From assembly GCF_013299165.1 (NCBI RefSeq), contig NZ_JAAFKD010000003.1, positions 1-61,370 of the forward strand: a stretch of 61,370 nucleotides of DNA. Reading direction: 5' to 3'. Below, in pieces: positions 54,403 through 61,370 of the stretch (its first letter is position 1; each line of letters opens with the position of its first letter). The notes below the pieces were generated by a model. That model worked only from the letters and a program-made list of their open reading frames with translations. It was not told where the DNA came from and searched no databases. The DNA is from Microcoleus sp. bin38.metabat.b11b12b14.051. GTDB lineage: Bacteria; Cyanobacteriota; Cyanobacteriia; Cyanobacteriales; Microcoleaceae. Position numbers and translations under genes: made by a program.

Positions 54403-54867
54403 TTACTTGCCCGCAAAATTCAACCAGCGCGTCTTCAAGCCCGGAAAAAATCCTTGATTTTGAACATCAACCGCCGGCGCCGAGATATTTGAACCTTCGC
54501 CACCGACTTGGGCGACAAAACCTGCGGTATCTGAGTACAACTCGCTCAAAGCCGGAGTTACATAACCCCCTCGAACTCCGACTCGTTTGTCCCTAGCCAC
54601 CTCCAGATAATCTAAATCGGCAATTTTGCCCAATGCAGACTTAGTTTCCGATTTACTAGACTTGTAGATTTCGGTGTTTTCCTTGAGCAAGCGGTTGGAA
54701 GTGCGGTAGGGGATATAGTCGAGCGGGTTGTAACCAGTACAGCGCAAAAGTAAAAAACAAGCCCAAGAATACTTTCCTGCCAAAATTGCTGATATTATCT
54801 CATCCAATTGTTCGGGTTTGATATCAACTTGGGAAGGATTTGCAGAATGGTGAAATTGGGAATTCAT
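54403..54867 (-). CDS. HetP-domain protein with an internal double-glycine leader-like segment
   Basis: This is a 154-residue protein. Residues 15-64 (IKPEQLDEIISAILAGKYSW, then ACFLLLRCTGYNPLDYIPYR and TSNRLLKEN) match the HetP family, known from heterocyst commitment in Anabaena, where hetP lies next to hetC. Residues 81-101 read KIADLDYLEVARDKRVGVRGG. This is strikingly like the leaders of the neighbouring peptides (DLNHVEVVAESTSVVGG). A 53-residue tail follows. The protein could be cut after GG101, or the segment could be a docking site. The organism may not form heterocysts, so the role here is open. Confidence 0.75.
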   Translation of the reverse strand: MNSQFHHSANPSQVDIKPEQLDEIISAILAGKYSWACFLLLRCTGYNPLDYIPYRTSNRLLKENTEIYKSSKSETKSALGKIADLDYLEVARDKRVGVRGGYVTPALSELYSDTAGFVAQVGGEGSNISAPAVDVQNQGFFPGLKTRWLNFAGK

Positions 54868-54909
54868 AGTTTTATCCTATTTTGCGTAAATTATTTGACT
54901 CTTGACTGC

Positions 54910-54968
54910 GGTTTGTAGTGAGGACTTTAGTCCTTCATGAATGCGGACTAAAGTCCTCACTACAAACC
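54910..54968. repeat. TTTGTAGTG-type hairpin between HetP-like and HlyD genes
   Basis: GGTTTGTAGTGAGGACTTTAG and its complement (CTAAAGTCCTCACTACAAACC) flank a short centre. It is inside the presumed operon and could modulate downstream expression. Confidence 0.9.
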
Positions 54969-54984
54969 TTTTTTTGAGCAATGA

Positions 54985-56787
54985 CTACAAACTCATGCCG
55001 CCTTTTTGTAGTTGCTTGAGCGGATCGAGCAAAATGTCGGCTATGCTGCGCTGGCGGATGACAATTTCCGCAGTAGCTGTCTGGCCCGCTTTGAGTTTCC
55101 AGGTTTGATTGTTGGCTTTCACTGAGTCTCGATCGATACTGACTTCCACCCGGTAAACAACACCCAATCGCTCGTCGGTTTTGCCATCCGGCGAAATCGA
55201 GACAACTTTTCCCGGCATCACGCCGTAATTTTGATAGGGAAAAGCATCGAATTTGACTTGTACAGGCATTCCGAGTTTGACAAAACCCGCTTCTCGGTTC
55301 GGCAAACTTACTTCCAGCACTAGCGGAGCTTGATCTGGGGTCATTTCTGCAATAGTTTGACCCGGTTGCACGACTTCGCCTGTGTTGTGAATGTTGAGTG
55401 CGGAAATCACTCCGCTGACTGGTGCGTAGAGAAATCTTTGTTTGAGCTTGTTTTTGGCTTGAGCGAGCAGGGTTTGGGTTTCGGCAATTTTGGATTTGAC
55501 TTGATTTAATTCCATTTCCAACTGCTGAATTTTTTGCTCTTTTTGTAACTGCATTTCCCGGGCTGCTGCTTGTTTGCTGGCGGCTTCGGCTTGCAGCCGA
55601 TCGACTTCTGCCTGTTGTTCGGTTAATTGGCCTTGCATTTTGCCGATCGAACTGGTGCGATCGCGCAAACCTTGCTCGACTTCAAACAGCTTTTCCTTAA
55701 CCTGAGTCGTCTCAGACAGTTGACTCCTGATCGCAGCACTTTGTCTGTCGCGCACGGTTTGCTCAACCTCAAATACTCGATCGTCAGCCTGAGTTTTCTC
55801 CCCCAACTGGCTTCTAATCACGGCATTTTCGCTTTCCCGCATAGCTTCCTCAGCTTGAAACAATACATCTTTTGACAGCGCTCCCTCATCTACCAAAGGT
55901 TTGAGCCGCCCGATCCGCTCTTTGTGAGCAGCCACTTTTGCTTGCAATTGTGCCAGCAAGTCTTGACTCTTATTTTGCAGCGGTTTCACGCGATCGCGCC
56001 TGGCCTCTTGAGAGGTGATATCGGTTTTCAGTTGCGACAACAGATTTTGTGCCTGCTTTTCCAGAGGTTTGAGCTGTTCCTGCCGCGCTTTCTGAGACAC
56101 TACATCTGCGTGCAATTGCTCGATTTGAGACTGCGTGGTAGCCACGGAGGCGCGAGATCTGTCGATCGCAGCTTGGGCCCCCCGCTTGTCCGCCGCAGCA
56201 ATCGCTTGGCTCGCCTGAGATTCCAGTCGAGTTCTCTCGATCGAACTAACCTCCTGCACCAATTGAATCTCATAAGCGCCCAGCATTTTATCGAGACGTT
56301 CCACCTCGCTCGAAGCAGTGGACGGGTCTAATTCCGCCAATAATTGTCCAGCTTTGATTTTTTGACCTTCTTTGATCGCGAGGTTAATAATTTTTCCAGT
56401 CTCAGTCGGATGAATTTTGTAAATATCGCCTTTGGGAACTAATTTGCCCTGAGCGTGACCGACTTGATCGATTTTCCCCAAAGTTGCCCACACTCCAAAA
56501 ACTACGGAAAAAACCATTCCTCCTAAGATCAATAGATGGGGAAAAGATACTGGTGGCTGGTCGAGTACCGAGTGCAAAGAAGTAGACCAATTATCAGTCT
56601 CAGGCTGCCGGAATTTTCCAATATTGATACCGTCATTAGTTTGAGAGGAGCGATTTTTCGATTCGACAATTTCTAAAGAGCGGTCTTTTTTTCTGGCTTC
56701 ATTTTCTTGCCTTAAAGCTACGCCCCCATAGACTTCAGCTATCTCATCAGGAGAGGCGCTTAATTCTGTGCCATGTTGTGAAACCAT
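54985..56787 (-). CDS. HlyD-family membrane-fusion adaptor of a type I/peptide exporter
   Basis: This is a 600-residue periplasmic adaptor that links an inner-membrane ABC exporter to an outer-membrane channel. A cytoplasmic N-terminus of about 85 residues is followed by one membrane segment (LLILGGMVFSVVFGVWATLG). The biotinyl/lipoyl-like half-motif is GHAQGKLVPKGDIYKIHPTETGKI. A coiled-coil region is very long (about residues 150-410, with repeated DKLFEVEQ and DRVKPLQ-type units). The barrel domain ends the protein (YAPVSGVISALNIHNTGEVV). I use ATG 56787 because the upstream in-frame extension to 56991 is made only of intergenic heptamer repeats, and GGAG precedes 56787. Confidence 0.9.
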   Translation of the reverse strand: MVSQHGTELSASPDEIAEVYGGVALRQENEARKKDRSLEIVESKNRSSQTNDGINIGKFRQPETDNWSTSLHSVLDQPPVSFPHLLILGGMVFSVVFGVWATLGKIDQVGHAQGKLVPKGDIYKIHPTETGKIINLAIKEGQKIKAGQLLAELDPSTASSEVERLDKMLGAYEIQLVQEVSSIERTRLESQASQAIAAADKRGAQAAIDRSRASVATTQSQIEQLHADVVSQKARQEQLKPLEKQAQNLLSQLKTDITSQEARRDRVKPLQNKSQDLLAQLQAKVAAHKERIGRLKPLVDEGALSKDVLFQAEEAMRESENAVIRSQLGEKTQADDRVFEVEQTVRDRQSAAIRSQLSETTQVKEKLFEVEQGLRDRTSSIGKMQGQLTEQQAEVDRLQAEAASKQAAAREMQLQKEQKIQQLEMELNQVKSKIAETQTLLAQAKNKLKQRFLYAPVSGVISALNIHNTGEVVQPGQTIAEMTPDQAPLVLEVSLPNREAGFVKLGMPVQVKFDAFPYQNYGVMPGKVVSISPDGKTDERLGVVYRVEVSIDRDSVKANNQTWKLKAGQTATAEIVIRQRSIADILLDPLKQLQKGGMSL

Positions 56788-56811
56788 GATATTTACTCCA
56801 AATAGGTAAGT

Positions 56812-57052
56812 GGTAATTGGTAATTGGTAATTAGAAATTGGTAATCGGTAATTGGGAATTGGTAATTGGTAATTGGGAATCGGGAATTGGTAATTGGGAA
56901 TTGGGAATTGGAAATTGGAAATTGGGAATTGGGAATTAGTCTTGTGTTGGTTGCTAATGACAACTGCCAACTGCCAACTGCCAACTGCCAACTGTCAACT
57001 GCCAACTGCCAACTGTCAACTGACAACTGTCAACTGACAACTGTCAACTGAC
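56812..57052. repeat. heptamer tandem repeat arrays (ATTGGTA/ATTGGGA and CAACTGC/CAACTGT)
   Basis: Two adjoining arrays fill nearly the whole spacer between the HlyD and HetC-like genes: TTGGTAA/TTGGGAA units to about 56940, then CAACTGC/CAACTGT units to 57049. Their open frames encode heptapeptide repeats such as LPITNYQ and WQLAVGS, which are artefacts. Confidence 0.95.
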
Positions 57053-57053
57053 T

Positions 57054-60000
57054 TTAAAGATCGAGCTGTTGTTGAGCGAGGTGAAAGTAAAGTCCGCGTT
57101 CGGCCATCAATTGGTCGTGGTTGCCTTGTTCGGCTAAAATGCCTTTGTCTAGAACCAAAATGCGATCGGCATTGCGTACTGTAGACAACCGGTGAGCAAT
57201 CACAAACACAGTGCGATCGCGACTAATGCGAGCCAGATTTTGCTGGAACCTGCGCTCAGACTCGGTATCCAGTGAAGAAGTTGCTTCGTCCAAAATCAAA
57301 ACTCGGGGATCGCCCAACAAAGCACGGGCGATCGCAATTCGCTGCCGCTGGCCCCCAGACAAACTCGTTCCCCTTTCCCCCACAGGAGTTTGATAACCAA
57401 GGGGCATATCTTGAATAAAAGCGTGAGCTTCTGCTAGTTTCGCAACTTCGATCGCCTCTTCCAAGCTTGCAGAATCAGCAAATCTTCCTTCCTCCCCTTG
57501 ACTAGCGGGGGTTTCCAAATTTTTGTACAGCGTAATATTTTCCAAAATCGTTCCCGAAAACAAGAAACAATCTTGAGGGACAACACCCAACTGCACTCGC
57601 AGCGACTGCAAAGAAATGTGCCGAATATCGTGGCCGTCAACAGTCAGCCGCCCTTTTTCTGGATAATAGAAACCTTGCAGCAGCTTCACCAAAGTGCTCT
57701 TACCCGAACCGCTGCGGCCGACAATTGCCACAGTTTCTCCAGCTTGCACCTCAAAGCAAAGATTTTGCAGCGTATTGCGTTCCTCATCCTGAGCATAGCG
57801 GAAAGAAACATTGTCAAATTTGATGGTTCCGTGAATGCGAGGCAGCACCAGCATTGGTTTGTAAGGGCTTTCTTCAGGTTGGGCCGAGAATACGTCATCC
57901 AAACGCTCGATCGACACCAACACTTCTTGAAACTCGTCCCAAAGTCCCACCACCGAAAGCACAGGAGAAATCACACTCCCGATCATCATATTAAAAGCCA
58001 CAAATTGACCGATCGTCAACTGGTCTTGAATCACCAGCATTGCCCCGTACCACAGCAAAGCCGTGCTACCCAAAGTATTAATCCCACCCCCAACTACCTG
58101 CAAAGAATTCGCCAGCTTCTGCCCCCGAAATTTAGCATTAATCATGGAGGTTAATTGGTCTTCCCAGCGCCAGCGCATTTCTCGCTCAGCAGCAGTTGCC
58201 TTAATTGTCGCCACCCCAGTGATCATTTCCACCAAAGATGAATTTTGTTTGGCACTTTCCTTAAAAACCTCCCGCGATACTTGGCGCAGAAATGGAGTTG
58301 CGACTAAAGTCAAAATCACGATCGGCGGAATCAAAGCCAGCACCAACAAAGCCAGACGCCAGTTATAGTAAACCATCAGTCCGATGTAAACCACAGCCAT
58401 CAAAGCATCCAACCAAGCAGTAATAGCTTGGCGAGTCAAAAACGACTGAATTTTTTGATTTTCCTGAACCCGAGTCAAGATGTCGCCCACCTGACGAGAT
58501 TCAAAAAACTTGATCGGCAAACTGAGAGTATGACTGATAAATCCGCTAATTAAAGTCAGGTCAATGCGGTTGGACAAGTAATCCAGCAAATACTGTCTCG
58601 TTGCGCTCAACAGCGATCGCCAAACACTAAACATCAGCAGCCCTATCGCAAAAACGTGCAGAGTGACGATGCTTTTGCTGACAACTACTTGGTCGAGAAT
58701 TACCTGGGTAAATAGGGGAGTCACTATCCCAAATAGTTGGAGCAACAAGGAAAGTACGAGGATTTGGGCGATCGCAGCGCGGTAGGGCCAGATTATGCCC
58801 AGAAAATTTTTAACTTTGATGCCTTTATGTTCGGCACTGTGATTGCGGTATAGTTCCGCTGTCGGGTCTAAAATCAGGGCATACCCAGTCCAATTTTCGG
58901 TAAAAGTTTTAAGGCTCATCCACCGCTTACCCGCCGCCGGATCGGCAACTAAAACCTGTTGATTTTTAAAGCGGTAAACAGCAACGTAGTGATTGCCTTG
59001 CCAGTGAGCGATCCAGGGATTTTGATTGCGAAGCGGAGTTAAAGAAGCTCGCACGGGACGGGTTTGAAATCCCATCCTTTCCGCTGCTTTTGCCAAACTT
59101 TTTAGGGAGGCGCCACTGCGGCCGATTTCCGCTAATTCGCGCAAGTAATTCAGGCTGAATTTCTTACCCCAATATTCGCTAATCATGGCTAAGCAGGTAG
59201 CTCCGCAATCTGCTGTACTCTGTTGTTGAATAAATGGGTGTCCGCTACTCAACCATCTGCGCCGCTTGGGCTTGGGGAAACTGATGATTCCGGATGCCGA
59301 TTTGGGAGACTCGACTGCGGTTAATTTTGATTGCTCAGTTTTTGAGGTAAATGAGGCATTTTTTGGTGCGGCTACTAAGCTTAAGTTCGGAGGTTTGCGG
59401 ATTATTTTTGGACGGGCATTGCTGTCGGAAGCAATTGTGGCTTTGGCGATTTCCCACTGTTTTGAGCTAAGCTGGTAAATTAGCAGGTCTGTTGCCGCTT
59501 TCCAGTCGCTCGGTAAGTCTGAATGTCCCCAGTGACTGCCGATAGTTGGCGGTGCTTGACCTTGAATTTTACCGCTGCGGAGCCAAAAATGATTGGTGGT
59601 TTTTTGGCAGTGTTCCGCGAGGGAAACTCCGGCAGAAATTTGGCTTTCTTCTACGTAAGAAAGTAAGTGCGGCCACAGAAGCTGTTGTTGGTTGGGTTCG
59701 AGCGATCGCAAATCTGTTTGCGTCTTGAAAAATATTAACTGCTGGATCTGTTGGAATTGTTGCTGTAAGTGCTGTTGCAGTTGGGGGAATTCCTCTAAAA
59801 CAAGCTGCAATTTGGCTGCATTTATGCGAGCGAGTTGGCAGGTGCCGGCTGCAATTGCCCTGTAAGGCAGTCCGCTGTCAATAAATACGTTGTCTGTCCC
59901 AAACACTGCTCCGAGTTCCAGTACCACCGCCGAAACTTCCTGGTGTTGAGAGGCTTCTACCGCTAGCAGCCTGACTCTTCCCTGGCAAACGAGATAAAAA

Positions 60001-60230
60001 TTGCGATCGCTCTGTGCTTGTTCAAGTAAATTATTGGTATTATCCGGTGTTTGATATTGGGTGATTTCATCTCCGAGTTGAAACTCGCAAATTTCACAGG
60101 CTGTATTTAATTTGGCAACTAATGTCGGTTCTGGACTGATTTCCTCCAAGAGTTTCTCAAGAGCTAGAACAGTTGGCAATGAGGCTTGGGAGCGATCGAC
60201 ATAATTCTGTACCCCTAAACTTTTTTTCAT
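57054..60230 (-). CDS. HetC-like peptidase-containing ABC exporter (C39) with cNMP-binding N-terminus
   Basis: This is a 1058-residue exporter that should cleave double-glycine leaders and pump the peptide across the plasma membrane. Residues 20-280 resemble one or two cyclic-nucleotide-binding (Crp-like) domains without the DNA-binding part. The C39 peptidase domain (about 330-460) has QQQSTADCGATCL (Cys342), NHYVAVY (His414) and DPAAGKRW (Asp430). Six membrane helices follow (about 475-770). The ATPase contains GRSGSGKST, LSGGQRQR and LILDEATSSLD. Length and plan match HetC of Anabaena, which lies beside hetP there. The next genes encode the adaptor, a HetP-domain protein and leader peptides, so the locus has its own likely substrates. 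Confidence 0.9.
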   Translation of the reverse strand: MKKSLGVQNYVDRSQASLPTVLALEKLLEEISPEPTLVAKLNTACEICEFQLGDEITQYQTPDNTNNLLEQAQSDRNFYLVCQGRVRLLAVEASQHQEVSAVVLELGAVFGTDNVFIDSGLPYRAIAAGTCQLARINAAKLQLVLEEFPQLQQHLQQQFQQIQQLIFFKTQTDLRSLEPNQQQLLWPHLLSYVEESQISAGVSLAEHCQKTTNHFWLRSGKIQGQAPPTIGSHWGHSDLPSDWKAATDLLIYQLSSKQWEIAKATIASDSNARPKIIRKPPNLSLVAAPKNASFTSKTEQSKLTAVESPKSASGIISFPKPKRRRWLSSGHPFIQQQSTADCGATCLAMISEYWGKKFSLNYLRELAEIGRSGASLKSLAKAAERMGFQTRPVRASLTPLRNQNPWIAHWQGNHYVAVYRFKNQQVLVADPAAGKRWMSLKTFTENWTGYALILDPTAELYRNHSAEHKGIKVKNFLGIIWPYRAAIAQILVLSLLLQLFGIVTPLFTQVILDQVVVSKSIVTLHVFAIGLLMFSVWRSLLSATRQYLLDYLSNRIDLTLISGFISHTLSLPIKFFESRQVGDILTRVQENQKIQSFLTRQAITAWLDALMAVVYIGLMVYYNWRLALLVLALIPPIVILTLVATPFLRQVSREVFKESAKQNSSLVEMITGVATIKATAAEREMRWRWEDQLTSMINAKFRGQKLANSLQVVGGGINTLGSTALLWYGAMLVIQDQLTIGQFVAFNMMIGSVISPVLSVVGLWDEFQEVLVSIERLDDVFSAQPEESPYKPMLVLPRIHGTIKFDNVSFRYAQDEERNTLQNLCFEVQAGETVAIVGRSGSGKSTLVKLLQGFYYPEKGRLTVDGHDIRHISLQSLRVQLGVVPQDCFLFSGTILENITLYKNLETPASQGEEGRFADSASLEEAIEVAKLAEAHAFIQDMPLGYQTPVGERGTSLSGGQRQRIAIARALLGDPRVLILDEATSSLDTESERRFQQNLARISRDRTVFVIAHRLSTVRNADRILVLDKGILAEQGNHDQLMAERGLYFHLAQQQLDL

Positions 60231-60971
60231 AGCTTTCCCTGATTTCCCTGTTGATTTTTTTTGTCAAATTTATTTGCCTATCGCTAACCAGGTTATGCCC
60301 TATTTTGATTTTTGTTAGTGCAACCTAGCTGGCTTAAAAAAGATTTTTGATTGGGTGGCTAAAACCTCCTATTTCCAACATTTTTGACAACTTTTGGGAT
60401 GTCTGAGTTAGGTTTTTTTTAGTAAACTTCGGTGATTACGTAAGTGTTGTTTTCGCTGGCTCCAATCATAGCTTACAAGATGGCTACTATGGCTACAGTT
60501 AAAGGGTAAGTTTTACATACTCTTTATAAATTACCAGTATATTCGTGGAATCTTGTGAAGATTGTGTGAAGTAAAGCCCAGCAGGCTGACACCCTACAGC
60601 CGTAAATACCGCAGATGGCTTAATTAAATCTTAAAAAATTTCAATTTTCGATAAGTTGTGCATTCCAGAAAGATTAATGTAAAGAAATATTGCTAATTAG
60701 TAGCAGGAATTCCAGGAATTAATTGACAATTGAGCCAGGGTATTTAGCCGGATTCAAGCAAAAAATTTGGAGTTTGCTTTTAGTGGGAAACCCATCGCTG
60801 GCGGACGCATCAATTTTGCAGTGGACAAACCGGGTTTTTTACTAAAATCTCACGCGAGTGGCGATCGCCCTCTCTCGATCGCCAAACAATATATCTTCAG
60901 GATATTGACATACTTTCTTAAATGTGTATTGAAGTTTCAAATTTATTGAAAACTAGCTATTAGTCCGATCG
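60231..60971. other. upstream region of the secretion operon, no recognised gene
   Basis: This is about 740 bases of AT-rich DNA. It presumably contains the promoter of the exporter gene, but no clear operator was recognised. The short plus ORF from 60767 shows no family likeness. Confidence 0.4.
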
Positions 60972-61370
60972 CCCTTGATACGAATCTTGTTTGTCCTGCG
61001 TTTGAGAGCGGACTGAAGTCTGCACTACGAACCTTGATACGAATCTTGTTTGTCCTGCGTTTGAGAGCGGACTGAAGTCTGCACTACGAACCTTGATACG
61101 AATCTTGTTTGTCCTGCGTTTGAGAGCGGACTGAAGTCTGCACTACGAACGTTGATACATCTTGTTTGTCCTGCGTTTGAGAGCGGACTGAAGTCCGCAC
61201 TACGAACGTTGATACATCTTGTTTGTCCTGCGTTTGAGAGCGGACTGAAGTCTGCACTACGAACCTTGATACGAATCTTGTTTGTCCTGCGTTTGAGAGC
61301 GGACTGAAGTCTGCACTACGAACCTTGATACGAATCTTGTTTGTCCTGCGTTTGAGAGCGGACTGAAGTC
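60972..61370. repeat. 59/57-bp tandem repeat (minisatellite), at least seven copies
   Basis: The unit CCTTGATACGAATCTTGTTTG, then TCCTGCGTTTGAGAGCGGAC and TGAAGTCTGCACTACGAA, starts at 60973, 61032, 61091, 61150, 61207, 61264 and 61323. Two middle copies lack two bases. The array runs off the window. The second half is the right arm of the TTCGTAGTG hairpin family, so a half-element was amplified head to tail. Confidence 0.95.

Noticed and set aside
56788..57026. N-terminal extension of the HlyD-like protein and short ORFs on both strands
   Set aside because: These frames are built only from heptamer repeats. The start at 56787 has a ribosome site and begins the conserved protein.
60972..61370. 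Regular repeats at the right edge that could be taken for a CRISPR array
   Set aside because: The whole 57-59 base unit is repeated with no variable spacers, and the unit is part of a hairpin element found elsewhere in the window.

Overview
The window looks like chromosomal DNA of a filamentous cyanobacterium, probably an Oscillatoriales type such as Microcoleus, Oscillatoria or Phormidium. The evidence is the very frequent GCGATCGC/CGATCG octamers (HIP1-like), cyanobacterial families (CRR6-type NDH-1 factor, Ycf55/DUF3685, DUF3370, acyl-ACP synthetase, PTOX-type oxidase, HetC/HetP-like proteins), many small hairpin repeats between genes, and heptamer tandem repeats. The genus is an inference. 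No rRNA or tRNA gene was recognised.

Layout. 1-1.85 kb: a short ORF and a decayed IS200/IS605-type tnpB. 1.9-12.6 kb: Hpt phosphotransfer protein, Fur/PerR-type regulator, a large membrane-anchored repeat protein, Ycf55-like protein, CRR6-like factor and two flavoprotein amine-oxidase/desaturase-like enzymes. 12.7-16.7 kb: pentapeptide protein, then a compact type II restriction-modification system (controller, endonuclease, convergent methyltransferase) with matching candidate operators upstream of the controller and methyltransferase genes. 16.8-20 kb: surE, then a quinol-oxidase cluster (PTOX-like oxidase, a protein with a Coq4-like HDxxH-x11-E motif, and an unknown) whose two transcription units begin with nearly identical CRP/FNR-like palindromes. 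20.2-26 kb: DUF3370 protein, FAD oxidoreductase, broken Uma2 gene, then a cobalamin riboswitch and cbiMNQ. The cbiQ 3' end runs into a dense repeat cluster and no cbiO is seen. 26.9-34 kb: DUF2207 protein, flotillin/SPFH-like protein, LRR lipoprotein plus a truncated paralogue, Uma2 endonuclease, methyltransferase. 34.5-47.7 kb: mainly housekeeping genes (acyl-ACP synthetase, YlqD, PDH E2, RDD/pentapeptide membrane protein, LarC, Sua5/YrdC-like, DUF427, RecQ). 47.8-49.6 kb: a two-gene ATPase plus Toprim-like nuclease cassette that resembles defence modules.

49.8-60.2 kb: the most unusual part, a run of minus-strand genes for peptide secretion. In transcription order it has a HetC-like exporter (cNMP-binding region, C39 peptidase, ABC transporter), an HlyD-family adaptor, a HetP-domain protein, three small proteins with double-glycine-type leaders (two almost identical at DNA level), a Pro/Thr-rich RTX protein and a parvulin-type isomerase. 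The HetP-domain protein carries an internal segment that closely resembles the leaders of the neighbouring peptides. This suggests that HetP-type proteins may themselves be recognised, cleaved or exported by HetC-type transporters.

The intergenic DNA is rich in hairpin elements of several families (one with TTCGTAGTG/CACTACGAA ends, one with GGCGGTTGAAACCGC and CCGCCTCCGCGG), in heptamer tandem repeats, and in a 59-bp minisatellite at the right edge. Some of these repeats have invaded reading frames (DUF3685 gene, larC, the 3' end of cbiQ) without closing them.
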